Of a DNA stretch of 64,000 bases, positions 33,525 through 43,855 are shown piece after piece. The position numbers and the translations under genes are program-made. The first letter of the stretch is position 1. Each line of letters begins with the position of its first letter. The notes under the pieces were generated by a model, which made no database searches, was not told the origin of the DNA, and was given only the letters and a program-made list of their open reading frames with translations. This DNA is from Spodoptera frugiperda (Eukaryota > Arthropoda > Insecta > Lepidoptera > Noctuidae), in assembly GCF_023101765.2 (NCBI RefSeq), contig NC_064220.1, positions 3,038,001 through 3,102,000 on the forward strand. The letters run 5' to 3'.

Positions 33525-33962
33525 AGTTAACATTAACTAAGTAAAACTAAAAGCTTTCGTTCCACAGTTTGGTTTTTTACCAAAGGCTTAGTTTTCCCGC
33601 TATTTCTCCATTTCCCGCGTGTTATCAAGATGGCGGCTACATGTCGGTTTTTTATTTATTTATAAAACGCGACACTGAGTGCTAAATCTAAATTAGTTTT
33701 CAGAGTTTACTAGAATTTAGCTGCAAAGTTTTTTGAAGAGGATTAGGAATTTGCTATACACGATTTTTATTGAATTATGTGATTGCTGATTGGACACCCT
33801 AAATCACGGCAACGGTGAGGATAATTTGTAGACGCTGTAAGATTTTTTTTTATAATATAATGTATATAATATAAATACGGATATTACTTCTGATTAGAAA
33901 TTAAAATAAAGTTATGTACTTAAAAGTGAGTAAGGTTAAATAACTGCGTCTTCGTTATTTAT
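33525..33962. other. AT-rich non-coding interval
   Basis: No supported feature. Confidence 0.45.
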
Positions 33963-34080
33963 TTTAAAAGACTGGCAACGCTCCTTTGATTCCTCTGGCG
34001 TTGTAATTGTCCATAGGCGGTGCTGATCGCTTTCCATTAGGTAAACCCGTCTGCTCGTTTGTGCCCTATTCCATAAAAAA
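33963..34080 (+). mobile_element. Retroposon family D, copy 3
   Basis: It runs from TTTTAAAAGACTGGCAACGC through GTCCATAGGCGGTGCTGATC to CCTATTCCATAAAAAA. Confidence 0.75.
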
Positions 34081-34394
34081 TATATAAGGTTTGGTACTAA
34101 TCGGAATATCTAAATTGTTTGACCACTAGTTATAATATACACCCACAAAGATAAAAGTAAAGTACTTCATGTGTCGTACTTACATAAATTTGGTTTAAAA
34201 CAGATAAACGTTGTTGATTCTAGTTAGGAAGAGACTTATAAACTGGAAGCTATTCAACCCTTGGTATAACTGAGTTAGGAACAGCCAGTAAATAATGACA
34301 TTTCAACGTGGCCACCAAGCGACGACCAAGTGCAGAGCTAACGTGTTTGTTTACAGAAAATTGTGCACCGTCACAAATTGTTCCTGCATTAAGT
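34081..34394. other. Non-coding spacer
   Basis: No supported feature. Confidence 0.4.
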
Positions 34395-34685
34395 TGCATT
34401 TCCACCAGAGATGTGCTATGCTACGTTGCTGTGGATGCGTTTGGCTTACACCAATCATATTCGTTGGTACACATAGCTTAGCACTAGTGGAAACTATGTG
34501 TATGCGTGCTATAGATGTGTGCTATGGATGGCTTCCCTACTATCGATACATCGCATACTCGAGCTGCGCATCTTATTCGCACAGCTACATAGCTTAGTAT
34601 CGGTGGAAACGGTCACATAGTTTCACAGCTTAGCTATTACATCTTCGTAGCATAGCTACATAGCACATCTCTGGTGGAAATGCAC
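34395..34685. mobile_element. MITE with internal minisatellite, copy 2
   Basis: The inverted ends TGCATTTCCACCAGAGATGT and its complement match copy 1 at 32.4 kb. The internal sequence is collinear, except that the 13-bp array has only two units (around 34,504-34,529). Confidence 0.85.
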
Positions 34686-35513
34686 CCTCCCACGAAATAC
34701 GGGATGCAGCTGAAACGAGTATAACTTACGTAAATGTCTGCCTAGTACAACATTGATATACCTGTACTAGACGTACTTAAGTGTTGTGCTTACATCTCAT
34801 TGTGAGGTGCACCGCAAAGCAAGAAGTTTTCAGATATAGTTTTATGTGATTTTTAGTTAATTTCGTATGTCTCACGATAGTTATTATAAAAAAAGATTTT
34901 ATTCACTTTTAGTGGTTAGATTTAATGTTCAATATGTATTACACATTTTCATCATTAAACACGAGTTTTATGTAAAAGTTTACATCTAAAACATGGCGTA
35001 TCACTGAAAAAAGGAATCGAAAATGTTTAAAGGTTTAAGAATTTTCGGACGTTACTTACTTTTTCAATACTATTTATTGGCTTTTGGTAAAAACCAACCA
35101 ACCACGTATGACTAGGTATTACAGACACTATCTAGATACTCATTACTACTATACAAAGATATTTCCCTGTACAAGTCAAAATTAGTTTCAACTTTAATGA
35201 TACGGCAGACATTACATTATATTTAATGACGTCATTATTTGCCTTTTGCGTGTAGCTTTTTGAATTTAATTTAACGTTCGTGTATTGTTCGTTCTGCTCT
35301 GTACCTTTGTTTCATTAGTCTGAGATAGTTGGCGGAACAATGTCTGTTATGAAGTTAATAATAATGAGCGTGAAGTGTTTGTTTCAGTACACATCGGTTT
35401 AAAGAATTAAGTTTGGCTCATGAGTTCGAAGTTTATAGTTCGATTTCAAGCTCTAAAAGAGATCTAAAGTTATATTCTTAGTGTTTATTTGAATAGGCAC
35501 CTATGGAATCTAA
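34686..35513. other. Non-coding interval
   Basis: AT-rich. A dispersed module (TTAATTTCGTATGTCTCACG) is present near 34,858. A palindromic CRE (TGACGTCA) lies near 35,228. Confidence 0.4.
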
Positions 35514-35735
35514 GTGTAGGAGAGCCATGCTTCGGCACGTATGGACCAGCTCAACCGGAGTGATACTACGGCCTCACAGGAAACCGACGTGAAACAACGC
35601 TTGCGTTGTGTGAGTGAGGTTAAAGAAGCGAGGCCCTATTGCGTCCGTCCCTTCAATTTCTTCCTATTGCCGGCAACGCAATTGTAACGCCTCTGGTGTT
35701 TCGTGTGTGTCCATGGGCAACGGCGATTATTTCGG
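35514..35735 (+). mobile_element. Retroposon family C, copy 4 (3'-truncated)
   Basis: The head and middle are present (GTAGGAGAGCCATGCTTCGG, GAAACAACGCTTGCGTTGTG). It stops after TCCATGGGCAACGGCGATTA, before the usual CATCAGGTGA terminus. Confidence 0.8.
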
Positions 35736-36238
35736 TCAGAAATTGACAGATTTGGTGCTCAATTTATAGGAATAAACAGAAGTTCTTTTACAAAACTGTG
35801 GTTTAAAGGAAAGCGAAGTAAGATTTATATACACAAGCAAAGGCAATCACAGGCTCGCCTTGGTCGACGACAAAACATTAAGGCAAATAACTCCTACTAA
35901 AAAGTTAATAGCAAAAATGCAGAAAAAAGCGAATACACAAAACTCAAGGCGCTTTTCTGGGTAGCCGCTGCCGGTGGCAAAATCTAGGACTTTGTGAAGC
36001 ATATGATAATATTTCTCAGAAGTCCTGTTCAATGCAAAGAATAAAAGAGATATTTTAATTAATTTTTCATGTCGATGTTTTCTAATTCATGGGGACTGTT
36101 TGCGTTATTTTTTTAAGATATCATTTTATCATATTTTCACTTGTAATGACACTGTTTCAACCAGTTCATACAGAACGAAATGTTTGAAACCCACTCTTTG
36201 AGAAATAGTGCTATAGTCGAGCTAAATGGAATGTTATG
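35736..36238. other. Non-coding interval
   Basis: No supported feature. Confidence 0.4.
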
Positions 36239-36403
36239 GTAAGCGTACACATGTCCGTATAGAAACTCATACAACTGCGTCCACTGATCCGCATCGTACG
36301 GACCGCAACATCGGCAATGCCTACATGCGATGCGTACCGATGACGTCATACGGAATGCGTACGGTGCGTGCGATACATACGATGCGGGCCTGTAGACGCT
36401 AAC
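36239..36403. mobile_element. GC-rich MITE with inverted ends
   Basis: The ends GTAAGCGTACACATGTCCGTAT and the complement of ATACGATGCGGGCCTGTAGACGC are related inverted repeats. The interior repeats CGATGCG, TGCGTACGG and CATACGATGCG words. A detached end of the same family is at 54.1 kb. Confidence 0.65.
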
Positions 36404-37933
36404 TTTAACCGTTATTTTATTCTCGAAATGAAATTAATTCGCATAACTCTAAGACGTCATAAAGACGACAGTAAGTGTATTTTTGTTCGTTGACCTTCTT
36501 TTATGACTTTCTTGTACTAAAAGCAAGAATAAGTGTAAAGCTAATGACTCGTTTGAGCACGGTGTCGTTCGTTTGTTTCGGAAATGGATCGTTGCCTTGT
36601 TTTTCCTCTTGCGTCTTGCTTTTGCTTCTTGCTTTAGTGCTTTTGTTTCTTGCATTACGTTCCTGCTAAGCTACAAGTTGGGAGAACTGCATAATTCACT
36701 TATTTTGCCTTTACATGCTTTTGGTTTAGACGAAAGTAAAAACGAAGGCTCAGAATGAATAGACGTTGCTTTTCGTTAGAATCTTTTGAGGATGTGCTGA
36801 CGGCTCTGCCATTGACTTTAATCGGTAACACCTTGGAACAAAACTAGGTCATGTCCTCCGTCCCCAAAAAACAAAGGCGAAACTTTTCAGAACTGCCATT
36901 CAAACTACTGGATTTTAATAGTCTTAAACATTGCCACGAAAACAAGCAAAGTTCAAAGTTGTGCCGTTGAAGAAAGTTGGTCCTTTCAAATAGAATCTAG
37001 TTTTATTTAGTTAAATGTTGAACAGGAATTAATTTGAAGACGTTCTGGACTTGCTATTGGAGTTACGTTGTTGTGAAGCGATTTCGAAGGTACAGGGAAC
37101 TTGGGGTTCGAGTTTTGAAGAAATTTGTTGGTAGAAAAACAAATAGGGACTGAATTCATGTCGTGATTGTTCTTTGTTTACTGAAATCGTCTTTTTAAAT
37201 GGACCTAAGGATCTTAAGACAGTCGATTGATGTCCTTGAAACTTAGTTTTCACTGTCTTGGTAGTTCTAGTGGTCTGTTTTTCTATATAGGTAGATCTTA
37301 ATTTATGTGCCATTTATATAATATGTATAATGTGTGGTTGCTTGAACTGTATTGCAGATTTGTACTAGAATTTAAATATGATCTTAATTTAATTAATGAT
37401 CGTACCTAAGCTTTGAAAACAGTTATCTACTGGCCATATTTAGGACTTGAAAATAATTACTCGGTATTAAGCTCTCTAAAACTGACAAAACATCTGAAAT
37501 ATTTCAGATATTTCTGTAAATTACCTCTCTTAGTAATGAAATAATCTCTTTAGTAATTCAACTACGAGGAATGTAACGCAGGTAGCTCTATTTACGATAC
37601 ATTTGTCATGAAATACCTACGTTTTGTGCCTATTCAATTAATGAATTGACAAAAGCTGGAATTGTTGTTTTGATGACATTATTTGTTTGTTGTCAGTGTC
37701 ACCGCTCAGTTTTAGACAACAAAGGCATAAACGTATGTGAATATATCGATGAGCTGTCATTATAAAAACGTATATTATTATTGGATGATTGGTTTTAGAG
37801 AACATTTGATATTTGGATTAATAAGAGTGCCATAAAACGTAATATGAGTTGACAACCCTTTGAAGCTGTGAAATACTAAAACTGTTGTTAAAATCATTTA
37901 TCATGTACAATATTTGAAAGTTATTGTGTGTAT
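36404..37933. other. Non-coding interval
   Basis: A pyrimidine-rich stretch with repeated CTTGC words lies near 36,590-36,660. A 94-codon minus-strand frame (37,029-37,313) starts with ATG but shows no domain and is within chance length. Nothing else is supported. Confidence 0.35.
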
Positions 37934-38095
37934 TTTTTTAGATAAGCCGGTAAACGAGCGGACTGATCACCTGATGGTAAGCAATTGCCGCCGCCCATGG
38001 ACACCCGAAACACCAGAGGCGTTGCTGGCCTTTTGGAGGTTAGGAATTTAAGGGTTGTTAGGGAATAGGGAATTTGGAAGATTGGAGAGGTCCTT
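37934..38095 (-). mobile_element. Retroposon family C, copy 6 (5'-truncated)
   Basis: It has the reverse complement of the shared 3' module (CACCTGATGGTAAGCAATTG, CCGCCCATGGACACCCGAAA) followed by the AAGGGTTGTTAGGGAATAGG spacer. The family C head is missing. Confidence 0.8.
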
Positions 38096-38377
38096 TTGGT
38101 AATCTTATTGTATTTATTTTTATTTGCACAATATCTCGAGTCTAAAAAATATTTTAGGCTATCGTTTTTGACTTTCATTTATAGAAACTCATAAATATAA
38201 AGAGTGATAATTAAAGTCCTTTTAAGCGTAAACTTTTCTCAACAGTTACCGTTTGTAACGCAATAACTATATACGGGATCCGTAAAAATGCAAATTAAGT
38301 GTACAGCTTTTAGTCGAGTTTAAAATAACACTCATTTAGAACTTAAAGCCTAGATTCCTGGCGGAATAAAAACTTAA
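38096..38377. other. Non-coding spacer
   Basis: No supported feature. Confidence 0.4.
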
Positions 38378-38465
38378 ATGAGCGACGACGTGCCGCGCGT
38401 AGTCCGTCGAGGGTTGGAACAGTTGGCGCAAGTCATGAGCAGAAGAAATACAAATCATCTTGAAA
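38378..38465 (+). pseudogene. Coding-like 5' segment cut by a Helitron
   Basis: ATG follows an in-frame TAA and is followed by codons reading MSDDVPRVVRRGLEQLAQVM then SRRNTNHLE. The first 25 codons are strikingly GC-rich at third positions compared with the AT-rich surroundings (GAC GAC GTG CCG CGC), as real lepidopteran exons often are. A Helitron begins directly after AAA at 38,465, and after the Helitron the sequence is AT-rich. No splice donor is convincing within it. It may be a true first exon disrupted by insertion, or a scrap of an unknown element. Confidence 0.3.
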
Positions 38466-38670
38466 TCTATAATATAAAAATAAGTCGGGTTTTCCTTCCT
38501 GACGCTATAACTCTTGAACGTACGAACCGATTTCCACGGTTTTGCATTCTTTGGAAAGGTCTTTGGCTCCGTGAGGTTTATAGCTAAGAAAATTTAGGAA
38601 ATTTTTCAAGAGAAAAGCAGGAAAACAGGAAAATCTTTGGTGGCGAAACGGAGTTCGCCTGGTTTGCTAG
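38466..38670 (+). mobile_element. Non-autonomous Helitron, copy 3 (complete ends)
   Basis: The element starts TCTATAATATAAAAAT after a host A, contains CTCTTGAACGTACGAACCGA, and ends with the hairpin GGCGAA-ACGGAG-TTCGCC (38,642-38,659), then TGGTTTGCTAG and a host T. Every Helitron end rule is met. It is 205 bp and non-coding. Confidence 0.85.
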
Positions 38671-39088
38671 TCTATAATAAAAAGACGATAATAAACACAT
38701 ATTTATTTATCATCATATTTACATCTACCATTACAGGTTTAACCTAAGTAGCTTTACTATCGTATTGATAGAGAAGCTACTTACATTTAAGAAAACATAT
38801 AACAGCAAAGAATCATAGATGAATGAGCAGAAGTGTCTCCTATCTTTACCTAATCTGTGATCCCTGTGTCGTCTGTCAAATGTGGAGATTATAGCAACCT
38901 CTTACCTCAAAGCAACTTCTTGCTGTTTTTTTTTTTCTTTATTGTTCAATAAATTTACAATTTACATACATATGTATTACAAAAACACTTGTCTGAAACC
39001 TTTAAAGGTTTATGTGACAGAGTGGAGAAAGCAAACTCGCATGCAGTATGTTACATTAAAAAATTAAATACGTAAACACCATAGGTAT
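38671..39088. other. AT-rich non-coding interval
   Basis: No supported feature. Confidence 0.45.
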
Positions 39089-39140
39089 TTTTATTACAAG
39101 TGACATCACACGTTAAGATGTGATGTCACTTGTGATAAAA
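39089..39140. repeat. Hairpin with 22-bp arms at the end of a LINE frame
   Basis: The arms TTTTATTACAAGTGACATCA... and ...TGATGTCACTTGTGATAAAA pair at 21 of 22 positions across an 8-base loop. The inner 15 bases are exact. It overlaps the stop codon of the adjacent minus-strand frame. Confidence 0.8.
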
Positions 39141-39540
39141 AGTGATTTCTGGGTAGATTTACATTTTTTATAAGTACTGGTGACAATATTTGATAGCACG
39201 GTTTTTGGAATTTTATTAAGATTATCAGGCAATATATATTCCCAAGTCCTCATGTCATACACGTTTACAGTTTTAGGTAGTTTATATGTTGGTAAGTAAT
39301 CAAGATTACGTAACTGTTTTGGTCTATTATTTAGAGTTAGAGAGCTAATATTATTAAATTTTTCCAATATAATTGCCGACCTGAATTTATCAAAGACTGA
39401 CATAACTTTACAGTATTTAAATAATCCGTTCTCATCATCTTTATATTTAAGTTTAACATACTTTGGTACAATATTCTTGAGTATACCGAGTTGTAGTCTA
39501 TATATTTTATATTTTATACTACTTTCGTTCGTAGCATACC
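39113..39540 (-). pseudogene. Probable LINE C-terminal fragment
   Basis: The minus frame is open back to the family B insertion and reads ARYATNESSIKYKIYRLQLG, then ILKNIVPKYVKLKYKDD, then YDMRTWEYILPDNLNKIPKT before a basic tail. The ending YxxRxWxYxLPxxLNxIP resembles the extreme C-terminus of several insect LINE polymerases. I cannot place the clade. It is truncated at its 5' side exactly where the family B retroposon sits. Confidence 0.4.
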
Positions 39541-39677
39541 GAGCTGCGGACTACCTAGCAGGTTTACTGCTTGAAAAGCAGGAATAGGAACGGGGTGGCT
39601 TTTAATCAGTAAGAGTTTGACACTCCCTCTTGTCTCGCCCAAGGCGAGTAAAGTATGATTTTCCACCCTTAAAAAAA
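39541..39677 (+). mobile_element. Retroposon family B, copy 6
   Basis: It runs from GAGCTGCGGACTACCTAGCA through TTGAAAAGCAGGAATAGGAA and TCAGTAAGAGTTTGACACTC to CCACCCTTAAAAAAA. It breaks the upstream end of the minus-strand LINE-like frame. Confidence 0.8.
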
Positions 39678-40171
39678 TTATAAATTTTTCAGTTAAATGA
39701 AATATTTATTACTGTTAAGGGACCTTAGTTTTTTTTTAATAATAAGTTTTTTTTTATTTTTCACCATATTAATACAGACATTGGTCTTAAAACTAAGCTT
39801 ATACAATGTTAGTAGACCGATACTATCAATAGCAATACCTACGTTATCAAGGAACATGGCAAATGTTCTGTATCTTGGGCCACCATAGCATTGGTTCCCT
39901 TGGGAGCAAGTAGCGAGTGGGGAAGGCCTTGCCACCACAACTGGCACAATGACGTGTGGCGACTACGACCCGCGGTTACAAGATTATAATGCCACACACT
40001 GGATCTCAAAGTTGTTTCAACATTTTCTATTCAACTTTTAAAGATAACTTTTCTACATTTATCTTTCAAACGGCTTCGTTAAAAATCTACTCAAATATTT
40101 TTTTATGCATTCTATTCTTACTACTAAGCTTTCTTTATTAATTATTGGTTGGTGCCTTTTATTTTTATTAA
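39678..40171. other. Non-coding interval
   Basis: AT-rich. The minus strand of about 39,880-39,980 is GC-richer and could encode CASCGGKAFPTRYLLPREPM, then LWWPKIQN, reminiscent of transposon or UTR scraps. I cannot assign it. Confidence 0.3.
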
Positions 40172-40229
40172 CTACCTAGTTCCTATTCCTGCTTGTCGAG
40201 CCGGAGTCCCGGAAAACCTGCTAGGTAGT
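40172..40229 (-). mobile_element. Family B fragment
   Basis: TTCCTATTCCTGCTTGTCGA, GCCGGAGTCCCGG and GCTAGGTAGTCCG are the reversed head of family B only. Confidence 0.65.
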
Positions 40230-40374
40230 CCGAACTATTGGTGCCTAAATTCGAATTTTAAGAAATGTGGCATATGTGGTGAATAATATTTTAATGAGAC
40301 TTTAAAAGCTAGAAGTGACCTAATCCTATAAATAATAAGAGTTCCTAAAACCTGTATCAACATTGCATTCACCA

Positions 40375-40445
40375 CGCTTGTCCAAAGAGGACTGGCGGTT
40401 TCAAACTTATAATTTGAAATTACAAGCCCAGGTTTCCTCGCAATA
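40375..40445 (-). mobile_element. SINE family F scrap
   Basis: GGCGGTTTCAAACTTATAAT, TGAAATTACAAGCCCAGGTT and TCCTCGCAATATTTTT match the family F body in reverse. Both ends are missing. Confidence 0.55.
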
Positions 40446-40840
40446 TTTTTCTTTCTATTTTTAAAACTATTCTAGCTATTGGTTAACTTTGAACACCGAT
40501 GGCTATGCGTAGGTAGAGACATGCTTGTTTGTTAACCGGGCCTGCGTTGTATTTGCGCAAGCCAGATGAATATTTCCATACTTATACAATCGTTATTTGT
40601 TTAGTTCTTTTCTTGTTTATTCGTACATCACACGTGTTTGTTTTTGTAAATTATTATAAGAATGTAGTTTGAGTCCTACCTTTTTATATGTTTTTATTGA
40701 TTTCAAGTTTATTTTATAAAATGAAACTGAGTTTATAAATTAATGTTGTATATAAAGATATTATGGAAAGTTTTTTTGAGAATTAGGAATCATTATAGTC
40801 GACATAGGGATTTATTATATTCGTTAAAGGTACTAGTTTT
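40446..40840. other. AT-rich non-coding interval
   Basis: No supported feature. Confidence 0.45.
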
Positions 40841-41056
40841 ATTTAAATTGGGAAATTAGAATGATACCTAATACTCAGAGAATAAAATTGCAAATGATAA
40901 AGAAATTGGCGGTATATAACACACAATAAATCAATTATTTTTTAAAGGTTTTTTTTATTTAAATTAGAAGATTTGAATGATAACTAATACTCAGAGAAAA
41001 AAATGCCAGGTGATAAAAAAACAAGCGGTATATAACAAACAATAAACAATTAATTA
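40841..41056. repeat. Two-unit tandem repeat, 116-bp period (family M)
   Basis: Unit 1 (from 40,841) and unit 2 (from 40,957) share ATTTAAATT, GAATGATA(A/C)CTAATACTC, ATGATAAA/GTGATAAA and GCGGTATATAAC. The same words occur in the repeats at 43.4 and 55.8 kb, so a dispersed element is duplicated here. Confidence 0.7.
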
Positions 41057-41496
41057 TATGAGCCACCAATAAATTTAATAAAATTTGTCAAATGTCTACG
41101 AAAATAATTATAAATAATAAAATAAAAAAATCTCCATACACAATTTGAAAAATAAAACTGCCCAATAAATAAATAACTAACAATTTCTCGAACAGTGTAT
41201 GGCTCGCCGGTTTGCCTGGCAAATACTTCGGGAGCGTGTTACACAAATTCCCCGAAGTTCCCCGACTAGTTACAGAGAACTTCGCACAGTTGACCGATGT
41301 TGCAAGATATTTAGTTGGGACTGCAACTTTCCTAAATAGTTGCCTTACATAATTTCCTTCAAGATTTTAGGTCATATACAAATTATGGGTGAAACGGACC
41401 GTGTCGTTATTTCATTTTGAATGGTTGGTAGTTACATTTTTTTGACGTATTTTTTTTTTGTATTTTGGTTTAGTTGTGAATTTGATTTAGTAGTAT
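41057..41496. other. AT-rich non-coding interval
   Basis: No supported feature apart from a moderately GC-richer block at about 41,195-41,300. Confidence 0.4.
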
Positions 41497-41646
41497 GTTT
41501 TTTTAAAGGGAAAATCGTCCATTTACTTCTCCTGCCCTGGACGATATGATACTCCCATCAGACTCTTACTTACTAAAAACTACCCCGCTCCTACTCCTGC
41601 TTTTCGAGTTGGAGCCCCGGTAAACTCTCTAGGTAGTCCGCAGCTA
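41497..41646 (-). mobile_element. Retroposon family B, copy 7, with 12-bp target duplication
   Basis: It is flanked by ATTTAGTAGTAT at 41,485-41,496 and 41,647-41,658. On the minus strand it starts AGCTGCGGACTACCTAGAGA and ends in TTTAAAAAAA. Confidence 0.85.
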
Positions 41647-41658
41647 ATTTAGTAGTAT

Positions 41659-42447
41659 TTAGATATAGTATATGTCTAGTATTTAAAAGAAAATAATATA
41701 TAATCGTTATGATTTTATCTCGCTCAACAGTTGTTTAGGCTTAGTACATACTTATAATAAATGTATTAAAATAGTTTCCTCGATGGCGTTGGCCGATTTA
41801 AATTCGAGCTATGGTTATGTTATCGAGGAAAGTACAAGTCTCCACAAAATGGAAAAATAAACGTTTTTCTTCGTGTTTATAGTAGTAATAAACCATTTTC
41901 AATGAAATTCAACAAAACAAAGGAAAGATTGGTACCACAACGAAAAAAAATCACAGGGATAATCAAATTGAATAGAAAATACCCTTTGTACTGTAGTGTG
42001 AGTATTGTTAAGAATCTCTTTTTCTACAGAAAGCAAAAGAAAAAAACAAAACAATAGAACAGTTGGTGCGGGAGATAGGAAAAACATTTCCGAATAAAAT
42101 GTTAGAAACGGCGATTAGTTGAAAGTTGAAACGTTTCCAAAAAATCTAGCAAATCGTGAACGATTCACGAAATCGATTGCTCACTCGCAATCGGACTAAT
42201 GCCCGTTTTTAGACCATTGAAACGAGCATTCGGACATTTCCCTTTACGCGCAAAATGTTTGCCATAAAGTCGTGTGAATTATTTGTTTGTGACCGCCATA
42301 ACTGGGCGACATTATAACAAGCTACTGCCGAGCGCAAAATTCCGATGAACATTGCATAATTTGGCGGTATGTACACCTTTTGAGTGGAAGCTCACAATAA
42401 TTTGTAGTATAATAAGAAACTACAGATTATCATTGATTATCAAATTA
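41659..42447. other. Non-coding interval
   Basis: AT-rich. The part from 42,130 to 42,370 is less AT-rich and not repeated here. No exon is supported. Confidence 0.4.
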
Positions 42448-42697
42448 GACTGCCTCGTTGGATGAGTTGTCGCAACTGCGACTGGTCGGACCGGACATGG
42501 TCTTAGTTTCGATTTCTGGGTCGGGCAAAAATCTCAGTAGTAGCACAGCGTTTAGAATGGTGCCTAGTATATGGCAATAGGCTCACCCCTTATTACATAG
42601 AAATTGTATGGTGGAAAGTGAGTGTACATTGTATAGCGGAATTACGTGCTGTGATATGTACCTCAGCCTACCCCTTCGAGGATGAAAGGCGTGACGT
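42448..42697 (+). mobile_element. SINE family E, copy 4
   Basis: It has the head GACTGCCTCGTTGGATGAGT, a mutated B box (TTAGTTTCGATTTCTGGGTC), the body TATGGCAATAGGCTCACCCC and the tail CCCCTTCGAGGATGAAAGGC. The mutated boxes suggest an old copy. Confidence 0.85.
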
Positions 42698-42793
42698 TGA
42701 TGAGATTATCGTCTACTGAAAATATTTTGAGTTAACATTATGGTCATAGAGTAAAAAGACCTTAAATAATATGGTAATATATTCATTCAACAA

Positions 42794-42955
42794 CTAGTTG
42801 ACCCGGAAAACTTCGTACTGCCTCCAACATTTTATCTTACCTTTTAAACCTTTCCTGCACAAATAATTCAAAACTAAAATCTACCAAATCGGTCCAGCAA
42901 TTCTCGAGTTTTAGCGAGTCTAACGAACATCAATGGATTTTTTAGGTATATAGAT
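42794..42955 (-). mobile_element. Non-autonomous Helitron, copy 2 (intact ends)
   Basis: The minus strand begins TCTATATACC after a host A and ends CCGGGTCAACTAG before a host T, the expected AT target. It is closely related to the copy at 16.3 kb through CTAAAACTCGAGAATTGC and AGGCAGTACGAAGTTTTCCG. Confidence 0.8.
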
Positions 42956-43380
42956 TTAATAAGTGAATATTATGTTACTGCTTCAGTTTTAAACTTATCG
43001 TAAACTAAGAACAGTTTAATAAATAGTCTCAATTGAAAATACAAATAATACAAGTGATGCATCATGTTCATTGTAGTTATAACCTGTTTAGTTGTACCCA
43101 TTCTACTGTTAAATATACAAGAAACAATTTCTCTCACTGAGAATAATTATTTGTGTGTTACATTGCTTCGCGTTGAAGATTAATTCCAGGAATTGCATAC
43201 ACAATGGATCTCTTGTCTAGTTATTCATAGAATGTAATAGAAACACGTTTACACTTTGTTTGTTAAAATATGGATAAAGGTAATGAGTTTTCTGGAAGTA
43301 ACACCTTCTCATTTGAATATCATTTTTGCACTTGATAGTTATATTTTTAAAGGTTCTCTGAAATAAACTCATTTTTTACA
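42956..43380. other. AT-rich non-coding interval
   Basis: No supported feature. Confidence 0.45.
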
Positions 43381-43535
43381 CCAGCCATTTTTTTTTCTGA
43401 GAGTTAGGTATCATACAAACATTCCATTTTTAAATAAAAAAAACTTTTTACAAAAAATTCAATAACCGACTTCGCTGAAGAATCGGTTAAAACGAACACT
43501 AAAATGGTCAAAATAACTTTTATTTCGGAGGTTAT
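43381..43535 (+). repeat. Dispersed repeat family M, copy 1
   Basis: GAGAGTTAGGTATCATACAA, ACATTCCATTTTTAAAT, AATCGGTTAAAACGAACACT and AAAATGGTCAAAATAAC match the reverse complement of the repeat at 55.74-55.91 kb. The class is unknown. Confidence 0.65.
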
Positions 43536-43800
43536 AAAAATCAGGCTGTATTTTATTTTATTTTGCTATCGGATCTCATACAACGTATTAATTTTTTCGT
43601 ATTTAGTCTCTGACTTCCATGTGTTAAATGTTATGCATACCTGTTATTTGCATGGTTACTGAAATGCCATTCTTTTGTCGGTTATGTTAATCGACTATGT
43701 TGTTGGTGTGCTTATTGCTAAATAAACAAATAAATTAATAAGTCGAATTTGTAAGCAATAAATAAAAAGATGAAATTAAAAAAGGATGAGTAGCAAAATA

Positions 43801-43855
43801 ATACTGTTACACGTCAATAGTTTAAACTTATGCTAGATGAGGCCGGTTTGTCTTA
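43801..43855 (-). mobile_element. LINE 3' UTR scrap
   Basis: On the minus strand it reads CCGGCCTCATCTAGC, then AAACTATTGACGTGTAACAG, matching the 3' UTR of the LINE at 28-29.2 kb (about 29,116-29,160). Confidence 0.6.

Noticed and set aside
36573..36758. Signal-peptide-like 61-codon frame
   Set aside because: The hydrophobic run comes from a low-complexity CTTGC/TTTTGC stretch.
37029..37313. 94-codon minus-strand frame starting with ATG
   Set aside because: Plausible start but no domain, no supporting signals and within chance length.
39693..39947. 84-codon minus-strand frame with a GC-richer start
   Set aside because: Only the first part is unusual, two frames look equally plausible and the rest is lysine-rich AT sequence.
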